Assembly (NCBI RefSeq): GCF_022385335.1
Contig: NZ_CP092431.1
Coordinates: 3,534,001 to 3,598,000 of the forward strand
Direction: 5' to 3'
Length of the DNA: 64,000 nucleotides
Source of the DNA: Streptomyces deccanensis
GTDB taxonomy: Bacteria; Actinomycetota; Actinomycetes; Streptomycetales; Streptomycetaceae
The notes beneath the pieces were generated by a model. The model was not told where the DNA came from. It did not search any database and saw only the letters and a list, made by a program, of their open reading frames with translations. Of this stretch, positions 34,069-45,223 are shown piece after piece. Within the stretch, counting starts at the first letter, position 1, and every line of letters starts with the position of its first letter. Made by a program: the position numbers and the translations under genes.

Positions 34069-35265
34069 CTACTTGGCGCAGAACTCCGCTTCCATGATGG
34101 GCAGGCTGTCGCCCGTCCAGTCGCTGTTGAAGTTGTAGGTGAGGGTGTGGCGGCCGTCGGTGGTGGTGGCGGTCTCGGAGAGGGAGCCGTGGATGCCGCC
34201 GCCGTGGCCCCAGAGCTGGACGCCGCAGGAGAGCTTGTAGGTGATGAGGCCGAGGCCGTAGCCGCCGCGTTCACCGTCGATCGGGACGACGGTCTTCATC
34301 TCGGCGAGCTGCTTCTTCGGCAGGAGCTTGCCGCGCAGGAGGGCCGAGACGAAGCGGTTGAGGTCACCGGGGCTGGAGATCATCTCGCCCGCCGCGCCCG
34401 CGATCGAGGGGTTGAGCTTCGTGACGTCGTACGTCCTGCCCTCGGAGGTCTCCGCCAGCTTGGAGTAGGCGCGGCTGTGCGGGCCCGGGAGCGTGGGGAC
34501 CGTGCCGGGGACCTTCGTGTCGTGCAGGCCGAGGGGCTTGATGACGCGGGCGCGGATCTCGTCGCCGTACGGGTTGCCGGTGGCCTTCTCGATCACCATG
34601 CCGGCGAGCACGTAGTTGGTGTTGGAGTAGCTCCAGTCGGTGCCCGGGGCGAAGGTGGGCTCGTGCTTCATGGCGATGCCGACGAGTTGGCGCGGGGTCC
34701 AGGTGCGGTAGCGGTTCTTGAGGAAGCCCTCGGCGAGGAAGACGTCCTTCACGAACTGCTCGTCCGAGGTGTACTCGGCGATCCCGCTGGTGTGGTTGAG
34801 GAGTTGGCGCAGCGTCACCGTGCGGCCGTCGTAGCCCTTGCCCCGCACCACGCCCGGCAGCCACTTCTCCACCTTGTCGTCCAGGGAGAGCCTGCCCTCG
34901 GCCTCCAGCTGGAGCAGGACGGTGGAGACGAAGGTCTTGGTGATGCTGCCGACGCGGAAGTGGTCGTGGGCGGAGCGCGGCTTGCCCGACTTCAGGTCGC
35001 CGACGCCCGAGGTGGCCTTCCAGACGCCGTGCTCGTCCTTCGCCTGGACGGCGATGCCGACGACACCGTCCTTCACGTTGGCGTCCATGGCCTTCTGCGT
35101 CGCGCGGTGGTCACCCCTCGACGGCGCGGCGGAGCCGGTGGTGGCCGGTGCCGCCGCGATCGCCGGCGCGGCAAGGGCCAGCGCCGCGACGACGGCGGTG
35201 GCGGCCACCAGGCCCGTGCGTGCCATGCGTGCCGTGCGGACGGTGCGGGCCGTACGTGCTGACAT
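34069..35265 (-). CDS. Secreted serine beta-lactamase/D-Ala-D-Ala carboxypeptidase family protein
   Basis: Exported serine hydrolase (398 aa) of the beta-lactamase fold. The signal peptide has an Arg/Thr-rich start (MSARTARTVRTARMART) and an Ala-rich core to about residue 38. Catalytic motifs: SITK with Ser107 and Lys110, YSN at 213-215 and HGGG near 362. The closest known type is the Streptomyces R61 DD-peptidase, which trims peptidoglycan stems and binds penicillin. GGGGGAG lies seven bases before the ATG. Four Cys are not evident in pairs; substrate could also be an ester. Confidence 0.87.
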   Translation of the reverse strand: MSARTARTVRTARMARTGLVAATAVVAALALAAPAIAAAPATTGSAAPSRGDHRATQKAMDANVKDGVVGIAVQAKDEHGVWKATSGVGDLKSGKPRSAHDHFRVGSITKTFVSTVLLQLEAEGRLSLDDKVEKWLPGVVRGKGYDGRTVTLRQLLNHTSGIAEYTSDEQFVKDVFLAEGFLKNRYRTWTPRQLVGIAMKHEPTFAPGTDWSYSNTNYVLAGMVIEKATGNPYGDEIRARVIKPLGLHDTKVPGTVPTLPGPHSRAYSKLAETSEGRTYDVTKLNPSIAGAAGEMISSPGDLNRFVSALLRGKLLPKKQLAEMKTVVPIDGERGGYGLGLITYKLSCGVQLWGHGGGIHGSLSETATTTDGRHTLTYNFNSDWTGDSLPIMEAEFCAK

Positions 35266-35378
35266 GTGGTTCTCCCCCTTCGGCCGACATTCTCGGTGAC
35301 TCCGAGAACGTCCGGTCGCGAAGGGGGACACGGCGGCGCGCGCTGGGGTTGAGCGGGCCACCGCCGGTTGAGCGGTTT

Positions 35379-37160
35379 TCAGCCCTTGCGGAGCACCAGC
35401 TCCGTGTTGCGGTCGCCGGGCGTGCCGGTGAGGGTGTCGCGACGGCCGGGGGCGTTGAAGGAGAGCTCGCGGTACAGGGCGGCGAGGCCGGTCTGCGAGA
35501 GGTCGGTGAAGTCGGTGGCGTGCGGGGCGGCCGATTCGATCAGGGTGGTGAACAGGGAGAGCGTGCCGTCCTTGTTGTCCACCAGCTCGATCACCCGGGC
35601 CAGTTGGGGGAAGTCGATGTGGGAGGCCGTGGAGATCTCCCAGAAGGAGCCGCCGCCCGAGGCCGTGTGCGGGGTGATGCGGTTGCGGTGACTGTGGCCG
35701 TTCACCCAGGCCAGGACGTTGCGGTGACGGCCGAGCAGGGCCAGCACCGCGTCGCCGTCGTGGCGGGCCTCGGTGGGGCGGGCGGGGTCCTTGCGCAGGT
35801 TCCGCATCGACTTGCTGGTGTGGTGGCTGAAGACGACGGCGTACGAGCCGTCCTTGGCCGCCTCCTTCAACGTCCGCTCCAGCCACTTGAGCTGGGCCGT
35901 GCCGAGCGAGCCCTCGTAGTGGCCGCCGGGGTCGGTGGAGTCGAGGCTGATACCGATGACGTCGTCGGCGATGCGGAAGGCGTAGTACTGGGTGCGCGCG
36001 TCGAGGTTGGCCTGCGAGTAGCCGTGGCCGACCGGGCCGGGGCCGGTGTGGGCCGGGTCCAGGTGGGCCCTGAGGTACTCCTGCGGGGTGAAGGGCGCCC
36101 GGTTCTCGTCCGGGGTGACCGAACGCATCTTCTTCGCCTGGGCCTTCATGATGGCCTTCCACTCGGCGCCCTTGGGGTCGCCGCCGCTCTTGACGTTGTC
36201 CCAGATGGCCTTGCCGACCTTCTCGTCCAGCGTCATCAGCTTCTTGCCGCCGACCGCGAAGTCCGCGAAGAAGGAGTCGCCGGGGGCGTAGCAGCCGCCG
36301 GGGAGGGAGTCGTGGTTGCCTACGGTGGAGTACCAGGGGACGTTCAGGCCGGGGCTGTTGACCTCGCGGATCGCGGCGGCCAGGAAGCCGTTCAGGCGGG
36401 GGAAGCCGAGCTGCTTGTCGGCGTCGCGCAGGGCCGCGTCCGGCTGCCAGTAGAGCTTGAGGCCGCTGCTCTGGACGCCCTCGTAGCGGCGCGGGTCACC
36501 GGAGTTGGGGGTGACCCGGCCGCCGCTCATCACCTTCAGGAACCAGTCCAGTTCGGTCCTGGAGTTGTTGTCGGTGTTGTCGCCGGTCGTCATCACGAAG
36601 TGCAGCGGCGAGCCGGTGACCGGGGCGCCGCGCAGCGCGTTCACCCGTTCGACGAGCGAGACCGCGCCGGCCACGGACAGCGCCTCCTGCGGACGCCACG
36701 CGCTGGCGGTCTGGGCGCGCAGGTACTCGTAGCGCAGCGGGTGCTGGACGTCCACCACGTGCAGGTCGGTGAACTGCACGAACGACGCCAGGGCCGTACG
36801 GCGCTTCTCGCGGCCGGACTTGGGGGTGGCAAGGTCGCCGCGGACGACCCGCGCCCAGGCCGGGCCGCTGCCGAGGCGGCGGTATCCGGAGGCGTTGCGG
36901 GGGGCCGCGACGGAGGCGAGGGTGGTGCCGCGGGTGTACGGGGCCAGGGGAGCCGCCGGGGCCTCTCTGTTGGAGAGGTTGGCCAAGGGGACCTCGGTGG
37001 CCGCGGCCCGGTCGGCGGTGGAGGCGGCGGCGTGGGCGTCGGTCTCCGGCCGCAGGGCGAAGCCGACGCCCGCGGCGAGGCCGACCGCGCCTGTGGCGGC
37101 GAGGAAGGCCCGGCGGTCAGGGTTGGTGGCGGCGGCAGCGACTGAGCGTATGCGCGACAT
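35379..37160 (-). CDS. Tat-exported metallophosphoesterase (TIGR03767 type)
   Basis: A 593-residue phosphoesterase with a twin-arginine signal (PDRRAFLAATG at about 14-24). Calcineurin-like metal motifs are visible: FTDLHVVD, TTGDNTDN, GNHDSLPG, VVFSHHT and VNGHSHRN, the usual D-x-H, GD, GNH(D), H and GHxH series. The length and the YDPERY-less layout agree with the PPA1498/TIGR03767 subgroup of actinobacteria. Substrate unknown. The ATG at 37160 follows GGGGAG. Same strand as the DD-peptidase gene, 113 bp apart, so a common transcript is possible. Confidence 0.85.
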   Translation of the reverse strand: MSRIRSVAAAATNPDRRAFLAATGAVGLAAGVGFALRPETDAHAAASTADRAAATEVPLANLSNREAPAAPLAPYTRGTTLASVAAPRNASGYRRLGSGPAWARVVRGDLATPKSGREKRRTALASFVQFTDLHVVDVQHPLRYEYLRAQTASAWRPQEALSVAGAVSLVERVNALRGAPVTGSPLHFVMTTGDNTDNNSRTELDWFLKVMSGGRVTPNSGDPRRYEGVQSSGLKLYWQPDAALRDADKQLGFPRLNGFLAAAIREVNSPGLNVPWYSTVGNHDSLPGGCYAPGDSFFADFAVGGKKLMTLDEKVGKAIWDNVKSGGDPKGAEWKAIMKAQAKKMRSVTPDENRAPFTPQEYLRAHLDPAHTGPGPVGHGYSQANLDARTQYYAFRIADDVIGISLDSTDPGGHYEGSLGTAQLKWLERTLKEAAKDGSYAVVFSHHTSKSMRNLRKDPARPTEARHDGDAVLALLGRHRNVLAWVNGHSHRNRITPHTASGGGSFWEISTASHIDFPQLARVIELVDNKDGTLSLFTTLIESAAPHATDFTDLSQTGLAALYRELSFNAPGRRDTLTGTPGDRNTELVLRKG

Positions 37161-37467
37161 GGCGCGGTCTCCCCGAGTGCGAACGCGTCGGAAGTGGTCC
37201 ACGGGTCCGCTCCGCGGTGGGGCCGGAGTGGGGTTCCCGCTCTTCCTTGATGCTTGGCAGCCGGGGTGGCCTGGACGTTAACGACGTCGCAACGGGTGGC
37301 GCCGATCACCGTACGTCGATCTTCGGGGACGGTGCGCGTTCACTGGGGGTTCCCGAATGTGAGGGGGAGGGTAGGGAGGGGGTCACTCCTTGTTCATCTG
37401 GCGGGGTACAGCACCTATTCGCCGTGGGGCTTCGGGGATGAGCGGTCCGCGCGTGCGTCGTGGCTTG

Positions 37468-37499
37468 TCGCGCGGTTCCCCGCGCCCCTAATGGGGCGC
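37468..37499. repeat. Dispersed GC-rich repeat, copy 4
   Basis: TCGCGCGGTTCCCCGCGCCC starts at 37468 (one change in the core) and continues into a small GCGCCCC/GGGGCGC hairpin that includes the NUDIX stop codon. The rest of the gap from 37161 holds nothing recognisable. Confidence 0.6.
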
Positions 37500-37952
37500 C
37501 GGTGGGGTCAGGTGGCCGTTGGCCGGGCGTTCCCGCCACAGGCGCAGGGCCACGTCCACCAGGCCCACCCTCTCCAGGGTCGGGACCTCGTCCAGGGGGT
37601 GCCAGGCGGCCATGTCCGTGGAGCCGTTCGTCTCGTGGCGGAGGTCGCCGCCGGTGACGCGGGCCTCGTAGACGATGCGGAGCGCCTGGTGGTCGGCGAC
37701 GGCGCCGAGGCGGAGGGGGTAGGCGCGTCGGTCGGTGTCGATGCCGAGGAGGGCGGTGGGCTCGACGGTGTAGCCGGTCTCCTCGGCGGCCTCGCGGACG
37801 ACCGTGGCGTACGGGTCCTCGCCGTGGTCCATGCCGCCGCCGGGCAGGGTCCACTTCTTCTCGTTGCCGTCCCGGGAGACCCAGCGGGCCAGCAGCAGGT
37901 GGCCGTCGCGTACACAGACGGCGTAGGCCGCCACCCTCAACTCCTCGCGCAT
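37488..37952 (-). CDS. NUDIX hydrolase
   Basis: Nucleoside-diphosphate-linked hydrolase (154 aa). The NUDIX box is complete at 39-61: Gly39, Glu45, REAAEETGY from 53. The tryptophan-rich KKWTLPGGG entry and the DTDRRAYPL loop resemble MutT/ADP-ribose-type enzymes, but the substrate cannot be read from the sequence. The stop is embedded in a dispersed repeat. Divergent from the subtilase gene. Confidence 0.88.
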   Translation of the reverse strand: MREELRVAAYAVCVRDGHLLLARWVSRDGNEKKWTLPGGGMDHGEDPYATVVREAAEETGYTVEPTALLGIDTDRRAYPLRLGAVADHQALRIVYEARVTGGDLRHETNGSTDMAAWHPLDEVPTLERVGLVDVALRLWRERPANGHLTPPAPH

Positions 37953-38176
37953 GCACAGACGTTAACCAAAATGTCCGCTCATGCGCGGTCATCGCACCCA
38001 TGGCGGGTGGCGGGTTTACGCCATGACACAATTCCGCCTCGGTCAACTCTCCCCAAACATGTGTCACTTCGGTAAGGCTGAGCGACCATCCGGCACCGCA
38101 TAACGGACCGGACCGATCCGAACCCGCCGCTCGGATCACACATGTTCGTTCTCACCTGAATTCCTTACCTACAGGG

Positions 38177-41100
38177 ATGCTGATGACCCTCACCCCCCAC
38201 CCCGGCTCTGGCCCGGGTGCGAGACGCGTGGCCCGCATAGCCGTGGCCGCGGGACTGGTCGCCGCGCTCTCCGCGGCCGGGCCGATACCCCTGGCCTTCT
38301 CGGCGGACGACCCGTCCGCCTCCGTCCCGTCGGACGGTGGCGTCAAGTCCGCGCACGACAAGCTCGGTTCGACCGACGCCGATCTGCTCGCCGAGGCCAA
38401 GGCCGACGGCGACAAGAACGTCACGATGATGATCGCCACCACGCCCGGCAAGACCGAACAGGTCGCCGAGCAGCTGGACGCGGTCAAGGGCGGCTCCGTA
38501 GGCCGCACCTACGACAAGCTCGGCTACGTCCGCGCCACGGTCCCGACCAAGAGCGCCGACTCGGCCATTTCGGCCGCCGCGAAGCTCTCCTCCGTCCAGG
38601 GCATCGACCTGCGCCAGGAGATCGTCCTCGACGACCCCTCGCCGGTCTCGGCCAAGGACGCGAAGTCGCAGGCCACGGCGGCGAAGACGTACCCGGCGCC
38701 GGGCAAGAACACCCCCGCCGAGAACCCGTACAACCCGTCCTTCGAGACGGGCGCCGTCGACTTCGTGAAGCAGAACCCGAAGGCGGACGGCCGGGGCATC
38801 ACCATCGGCGTCCTGGACTCCGGCGTCGACCTCGCGCACCCCGCGCTGCAGAAGACCTCCACCGGCGAGCGCAAGATCGTCGACTGGGTGACGTCGACCG
38901 ACCCGATCGTCGACGGCGACGGCAGCTGGCGCCCGATGACGAACTCGGTCGCCGGGCCCACCTTCACCTACGGCGGCCGGACCTGGACGGCGCCCGCGGG
39001 CTCGTACTCCGTCAACCTCTTCCGTGAGTCGATCACGGCGGCCGGTGACGCCGCCGGTGACGTGAACCGGGACGGCGACACCACCGACGCCTGGGGCGTG
39101 CTCTACGACGCGGCGGCCGGCACGGTCACCGTGGACGTGAACCAGAACTTCGACTTCACCGACGACAAGCCGATGAAGCCGTACAAGGACGGTTACCAGA
39201 TCGGCTACTTCGGCACGGACGACCCGGCGACCGAGGTCGCCGAGCGCCAGCCGTTCGTCGTCGAGTACCGCAAGGACGTCCCGATGGACCCCTTCGGGGG
39301 CGACTGGGTCGGCAAGAAGGCCGACTTCGTCAACATCGGTCTGATCTCCAGCGAGCACGGCACCCACGTGGCCGGCATCACCGCCGCGAAGGGCCTGTTC
39401 GGCGGGAAGATGAACGGCGCCGCCCCCGGCGCGCAGATCGTCTCCTCCCGCGCCTGCGAGTTCGGCCCCGGCTGCACCAACGTGGCGCTCACCGAGGGCA
39501 TGATCGACCTCGTCGTCAACCGTGGCGTCGACATCGTCAACATGTCCATCGGCGGCCTCCCGGCGCTGAACGACGGCAACAACGCGCGCGCCGAGCTCTA
39601 CACGCGCCTCATCGACACCTACGGCGTCCAGCTGGTCATCTCGGCCGGCAACTCGGGCCCGGGTGCCAACACGATCGGCGACCCCGGCCTGGCCGACAAG
39701 GTGATCTCGGTCGGCGCGTCCATCTCCAAGGAGACCTGGGCCTCCAACTACGGCTCGCAGGTCGCCAAGGACTACCAGCTGTTCAACTTCTCCTCGCGCG
39801 GCCCGCGTGAGGACGGCGGCTTCACGCCGACCCTGGTGGCGCCGGGCGCCGCGGTGAACACCGCGCAGACCTGGCTGCCGGGCGTCATCGCCCCCGAGGC
39901 GGGCTACACGCTCCCGGCCGGCTACCAGATGCTCAACGGCACCTCGATGGCCTCCCCGCAGGCGGCCGGCGCCTCCGCGCTGCTGCTCAGCGCCGCGAAG
40001 CAGAAGGGCATCGACCTGACGCCCGCGAAGCTGCGCACCGCGCTGACCTCGACCGCCGACCACATCAGCGGTGTCCAGGCGTACGCCGAGGGCGCGGGCC
40101 TGATGAACATCGTCGACGCGTGGAAGTCCGTCAAGGCGGGCGCGACCGCGCACGAGTACTCGGTCAAGGCCCCCGTCGACACGGCGATCGACTTCGCGCT
40201 GAAGACGCCGGGCTTCGGCACCGGCATCTACGACCGTGAGGGCGGCCTGAAGGTCGGGCAGAAGAAGACGTACGAGGTGACGATCACCCGTACCTCCGGC
40301 GCCGACAAGGCGATCCGCCACGAGCTGCACCTGGAGAACAACCGGGACGACACGTTCCGGATCGTCGGCGACGACGTGGTCTCCCTGCCGCTGAACAAGC
40401 CGGTCACCGTGAAGATCGCCGCCAAGCCGGAGAACTCCGGTATCAGCAGCGCGATCCTGGAGGTCGACGACCCGAAGACGGTCGGCATCGACCGTCAGGT
40501 CCTCAACACGGTGGTCGTCTCCGCGCCGCTGAAGTACACCCACTCGGCGTCGGGCGTCGTCCAGCGCAACGCCTTCAAGTCGTACTTCATCACCGTCCCC
40601 GAGGGTGCCAAGAGCCTCGAGGTCGCGATCAGCGGGCTGAAGGGCAAGAGCCAGACCCGGTTCATCGCCAACCACCCGTACGGCGTCGCGGTCGAGAGCA
40701 CCAGCTCCCTGACCTGCTACAGCAACTTCCAGGACGGCGGCGGCTGCAAGCCGGACGTGCGCTCGTACGCCAACCCGCAGCCCGGTGTCTGGGAGATCGA
40801 GGTCGAGTCGCGCCGGACGTCTCCGCTGCTCGACAACCCCTACAAGCTGAACTTCGCGGTCTACGGCGCGAGCTTCGACCCGGAGGTCGTCACCGTCCCC
40901 GAGGCCAAGGTCGGCACCCCGACCGCCGCCTCCTGGAAGGTGACCAACGGCCTCGCCCCCGTCGACGGCAAGCTGACGGGCGGCCCGCTGGGCTCGGCCA
41001 AGACCGGCCGGCCGACCATCGCGACCGGTGAGACCCAGACCACCACGGTCGAGGTGCCCGCGGGCGCCGAGTCCCTGGACGTCGCCATCGGCAGCACCGC

Positions 41101-41491
41101 GGACACGGGCGCGGACCTCGACCTGTACGTCTACGACGCCGCGGGCACGCAGATCGCGGACTCCGCGGACGGCGACTCCGAGGAGTCCGTCTCCATCCCG
41201 AAGCCGGCCGCCGGTACGTACACCATCGAGGTCGTCGGCTACGCGGTGCCCGCCGGGTCCACCGCGTACGACTACCGCGACGTGTTCTTCTCCTCCGCCC
41301 TCGGCGAGGTGAAGGTCGCGGACACCGCCGTCAAGCTCGGCACGGGCCAGTCGACCACCGTCTCCGGTGACGTCGTCGCGGCCGCCGAGGCCCCGGCCGG
41401 CCGGGAGTTCTTCGGCCAGGTGCAGCTGGTGAACTCGCGCGGTACCGCCGCGGGCACCGGCAGCGTGCGGATCGAGAAGGTCACGCCGTAG
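38177..41491 (+). CDS. Secreted subtilisin-like serine protease (S8)
   Basis: Large exported protease (1104 aa). A signal peptide ends near AFSA (43), followed by an inhibitor-like propeptide to about 150. The triad is Asp214 (GVLDSGVDLAHP), His394 (SSEHGTHVAG) and Ser590 (NGTSMASPQ), with oxyanion Asn492. A 180-residue insert between Asp and His with Asp-rich, calcium-binding-like segments is unusual and resembles the tripeptidyl-peptidase II type. The C-terminal 450 residues are beta-rich, with a PPC-like domain near 955-1040. Start ATG 38177 or the ATG two codons later. The upstream region has GATCCGA/TCGGATC and AACATGTG/CACATGTT inverted repeats. Confidence 0.9.
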   Translation: MLMTLTPHPGSGPGARRVARIAVAAGLVAALSAAGPIPLAFSADDPSASVPSDGGVKSAHDKLGSTDADLLAEAKADGDKNVTMMIATTPGKTEQVAEQLDAVKGGSVGRTYDKLGYVRATVPTKSADSAISAAAKLSSVQGIDLRQEIVLDDPSPVSAKDAKSQATAAKTYPAPGKNTPAENPYNPSFETGAVDFVKQNPKADGRGITIGVLDSGVDLAHPALQKTSTGERKIVDWVTSTDPIVDGDGSWRPMTNSVAGPTFTYGGRTWTAPAGSYSVNLFRESITAAGDAAGDVNRDGDTTDAWGVLYDAAAGTVTVDVNQNFDFTDDKPMKPYKDGYQIGYFGTDDPATEVAERQPFVVEYRKDVPMDPFGGDWVGKKADFVNIGLISSEHGTHVAGITAAKGLFGGKMNGAAPGAQIVSSRACEFGPGCTNVALTEGMIDLVVNRGVDIVNMSIGGLPALNDGNNARAELYTRLIDTYGVQLVISAGNSGPGANTIGDPGLADKVISVGASISKETWASNYGSQVAKDYQLFNFSSRGPREDGGFTPTLVAPGAAVNTAQTWLPGVIAPEAGYTLPAGYQMLNGTSMASPQAAGASALLLSAAKQKGIDLTPAKLRTALTSTADHISGVQAYAEGAGLMNIVDAWKSVKAGATAHEYSVKAPVDTAIDFALKTPGFGTGIYDREGGLKVGQKKTYEVTITRTSGADKAIRHELHLENNRDDTFRIVGDDVVSLPLNKPVTVKIAAKPENSGISSAILEVDDPKTVGIDRQVLNTVVVSAPLKYTHSASGVVQRNAFKSYFITVPEGAKSLEVAISGLKGKSQTRFIANHPYGVAVESTSSLTCYSNFQDGGGCKPDVRSYANPQPGVWEIEVESRRTSPLLDNPYKLNFAVYGASFDPEVVTVPEAKVGTPTAASWKVTNGLAPVDGKLTGGPLGSAKTGRPTIATGETQTTTVEVPAGAESLDVAIGSTADTGADLDLYVYDAAGTQIADSADGDSEESVSIPKPAAGTYTIEVVGYAVPAGSTAYDYRDVFFSSALGEVKVADTAVKLGTGQSTTVSGDVVAAAEAPAGREFFGQVQLVNSRGTAAGTGSVRIEKVTP

Positions 41492-41543
41492 TGCGCCGGT
41501 AGTGCGTGAGCCCTACTCGGGCGAACGTACTCGAGGCGAACGG

Positions 41544-41575
41544 AGGGGCGGGTGTCCGGATGGACACCCGCCCCT
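41544..41575 (+). terminator. Terminator of the subtilase gene
   Basis: Perfect 14-bp stem (41544-41557 with 41562-41575) and GGAT loop. Confidence 0.8.
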
Positions 41576-41625
41576 TCGCCTTGCCGCCTCGGTTCAGCGG
41601 TTCAGCGGATGCGCGGTTCAGTGGT

Positions 41626-42594
41626 TCAGTCGCACGTGATCTTCTTCGACTCCGGCAGCGCCGCCTCGATCCAGGCCCGTTCCTGGGCGATCTCCGCCTC
41701 CTTCGTGGTCCAGATGTCCGGCTGCGCGCTGTCCCGGGGGATACCGAGGAGGACGTGGTCGCCCTTCTTCAGGCGGGGGTCGACGTTCTGGCTCATGGGG
41801 AAGACGATCTGCTCCTCCCCCTTGTCGGGCTTGATCCAGTGGTCCACCTCCACCGTGATCCGGTCCTGCTCGATCCCCGGCACGGCCTCGACCTCGGTGA
41901 CGGTGCCCTCCACGATCGTGCGGGCGCAGGCGACGTACCCCTCCCGGCTGAGCGAGGCGGACCCGTCCCCGCCGCCGCTGTCCTCCAGTCTCCCGCCGTC
42001 CTTGCTCGCCGACTCGTCGGAGACACCCGCGTCGGCCGACGACTTCGAGCTGCTCGCCCCGCTGCCGGGCTGCAGCATCCCCCAGCCGATGCCGAGGACC
42101 ACGGAGGCGGCGGCCGCGGCGGCGAGGGTGCCGGCGGTGATCCGCCGGACGCGCCGGGCACGGGACGGCCGCGACGGCAGGGGGATCACCGACGCGGTGG
42201 GGGCCGTCGCGGCCCCGGACACCTGCCCGGGGTCCGTCTCGGCACCGGCCGTGTCCCCCGGCCGCGCGGCCCCGTCTCGCCCCGGCGCGACCCCGTGCAC
42301 GGTGTCCTCGCCCGACACCGCCAGCGCCTCGCCGATCAGCCCCAGCTGCTCCCTCAGCAGCGCGAGGTCGGCGACGGCCGCCTCGTGGGAGGCCACGAAC
42401 TCGGCGTCCCGCCGGGCGTCCTCGGGCAGCGGCTCGTCCAGGAGTGCCGCCATCAGCGCGTCCATACCGCCGTAGGTGGCGCCGTCATAGGTGGTGGCCT
42501 CGTCACTTGGCTGGGGCCCGTCGTGCGGGGGCCCGTCGTGTGCGGGGAGCGCCTCGGGCTCGGTGTCGCGTCGGCTGTCGTCTCGGGCGGTCAT
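41626..42594 (-). CDS. Membrane protein paired with ECF sigma factor, possible anti-sigma factor
   Basis: A 322-residue protein with a cytosolic acidic N-terminus (including an amphipathic HEAAVADLALLREQL stretch at about 70-85), one helix at about 152-173 and an outer domain of about 120 residues with two cysteines. The ATG at 42594 lies one base beyond the stop of the sigma gene, so both are translated from one mRNA. Position and topology suggest an anti-sigma factor or sensor for the upstream sigma factor, but no zinc-binding HxxxCxxC motif is present. Confidence 0.7.
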   Translation of the reverse strand: MTARDDSRRDTEPEALPAHDGPPHDGPQPSDEATTYDGATYGGMDALMAALLDEPLPEDARRDAEFVASHEAAVADLALLREQLGLIGEALAVSGEDTVHGVAPGRDGAARPGDTAGAETDPGQVSGAATAPTASVIPLPSRPSRARRVRRITAGTLAAAAAASVVLGIGWGMLQPGSGASSSKSSADAGVSDESASKDGGRLEDSGGGDGSASLSREGYVACARTIVEGTVTEVEAVPGIEQDRITVEVDHWIKPDKGEEQIVFPMSQNVDPRLKKGDHVLLGIPRDSAQPDIWTTKEAEIAQERAWIEAALPESKKITCD

Positions 42595-42595
42595 G

Positions 42596-43132
42596 TCACA
42601 CCACCTCGTCCTCGTGCAGGCGGGTGCGCAGGGCGCGGACCGCCGAGTGGAGCCTGCTCTTGACCGTGCCCTCGGGGATGCCGAGCTCGTCGGCGATCCC
42701 GCGTACCGGCAGGTCGACGTAGAAGCGCAGGACGAGAACCTGGCGCAGGGCGTCGGGCAGCTCGTCCAGGCCTCGGGCGACGGCGAGCGAGAGCACGCTG
42801 GAGTCCTCGCCCGAGGGGTGCTCGTGCTGGCGCAGCGAGGCCAGCCGCTCCCCCAGACGCTCCTGGCGGCGCTTGGCGCGGTGCCAGTCCATCGCCAGGT
42901 TGGAGGCGACCACCGCCGCCCACGCGGACACGTCCCGCGGTGCCTCCCGGCCGCTCGCGGCCCGCTCCAGCAGCCGCAGCCGTACCTGCTGTACCCCGTC
43001 CAGCAGGTCCGACTGCGGCACACCGCCGAGCGCGAGCACGGCCCGCACCCGCCGCTCCTGGGCCGCGTCCAGTGGGTCGTCCGGCTCCTGGACCCCCTCG
43101 ACGTGGCGCGCCTTTCTGCGCAGCACAGCCAC
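42596..43132 (-). CDS. ECF-type RNA polymerase sigma factor
   Basis: Alternative sigma factor of 178 aa with the two core regions: region 2 at about 35-95 (DVSAWAAVVASNLAMDWHRAKRR) and region 4 at about 120-172 (LPDALRQVLVLRFYVDLPVRGIADELGIPEGTVKSRLHSAVRALR). Starts with GTG at 43132 behind a GGAGGGG tract. Co-transcribed with the membrane protein gene that follows. Target promoters are unknown. Confidence 0.88.
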   Translation of the reverse strand: MAVLRRKARHVEGVQEPDDPLDAAQERRVRAVLALGGVPQSDLLDGVQQVRLRLLERAASGREAPRDVSAWAAVVASNLAMDWHRAKRRQERLGERLASLRQHEHPSGEDSSVLSLAVARGLDELPDALRQVLVLRFYVDLPVRGIADELGIPEGTVKSRLHSAVRALRTRLHEDEVV

Positions 43133-44503
<1,371 letters not shown>

Positions 44504-44521
44504 GCCGCCGTACGAGCGGAC

Positions 44522-44552
44522 GGGGCGGTCACTCGCTGTGGGTGGCCGCCCC
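44522..44552 (+). terminator. Terminator of asd
   Basis: Stem of 11 bp (44522-44532 with 44542-44552, one G-T pair), 18 nt after the stop. Confidence 0.65.
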
Positions 44553-44605
44553 TTCGGCATGTCCCGGGGGCGGAGGATCCCGGGCGGGGGAAGGGCCCGG
44601 GACCG

Positions 44606-45109
44606 TCAGGGCCGCCGCACCTCGTACAGGAAGCAGCCGTACTCGACGGCCCGTACGTGCACGAGTGCGACCTCGGGGTCCGCGAAGGCCTCGGCGAAGG
44701 CGGCGTCGAGCCCCTCGGATCCCCGGGGCTCCCCGACCAGCCGTCCGCCGAGGATGCGCCCTTCGGCGGAGTAGCTACGCACCGTCCGGGGGGCGTTGTC
44801 GAACGGGTGACCGTCGTCGGCCGGGGGCCCCGGGCAGGCCTCGGCATGGACGAAGACCGGCCCCTGCTCGTCGTACGGACCCGGATCGGCTCCCGTCTCC
44901 GCCGCCCAGCGGCGCAGGGGCGCGTAGGACACCAGGACGATCCGCTCGCCCGGCGCACCGTGCCGCAGACAACAGCGCAGCGGCACGCCGCCCTCCTCGT
45001 CCGTGAACGGCTCGTGCGAGCGCCCCGAGTCATCGGCCGCGCGGAGTTCCGTCAGCGCCTGAGGGGTGAGAGGGCGCGCGGTGTACGTCGTCGCCGTGTG
45101 CGTCGTCAT
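44606..45109 (-). CDS. DUF1203 family protein
   Basis: A 167-residue protein with family landmarks: FTDEEGGVPLRCCLRHGAPGERI, VSYAPL, GPYDEQGPVFVHAEAC, VRSYSAEGRI and a terminal ALVHVRAVEYGCFLYEVRRP. The function of DUF1203 proteins is not established. The Cys-Cys pair and the HAEAC segment are conserved in the family as I recall it. It is divergent from the second aminopeptidase N gene, 114 bp apart. Confidence 0.85.
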   Translation of the reverse strand: MTTHTATTYTARPLTPQALTELRAADDSGRSHEPFTDEEGGVPLRCCLRHGAPGERIVLVSYAPLRRWAAETGADPGPYDEQGPVFVHAEACPGPPADDGHPFDNAPRTVRSYSAEGRILGGRLVGEPRGSEGLDAAFAEAFADPEVALVHVRAVEYGCFLYEVRRP

Positions 45110-45223
45110 GTGCTCCAGGCTCGCGCGCCCGATGACCTGTTCACCGGCGGGAAGCGGACATCGCGCTCGCCGCCGGTCCCGTGGAAGGATGGCGCAACCC
45201 ACACATACCGAGGAGATGACCGC

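Noticed and set aside
38165..40675. Large minus-strand frame opposite the subtilase
   Set aside because: No domains, composition of a complement frame, and the plus-strand protease is unmistakable.
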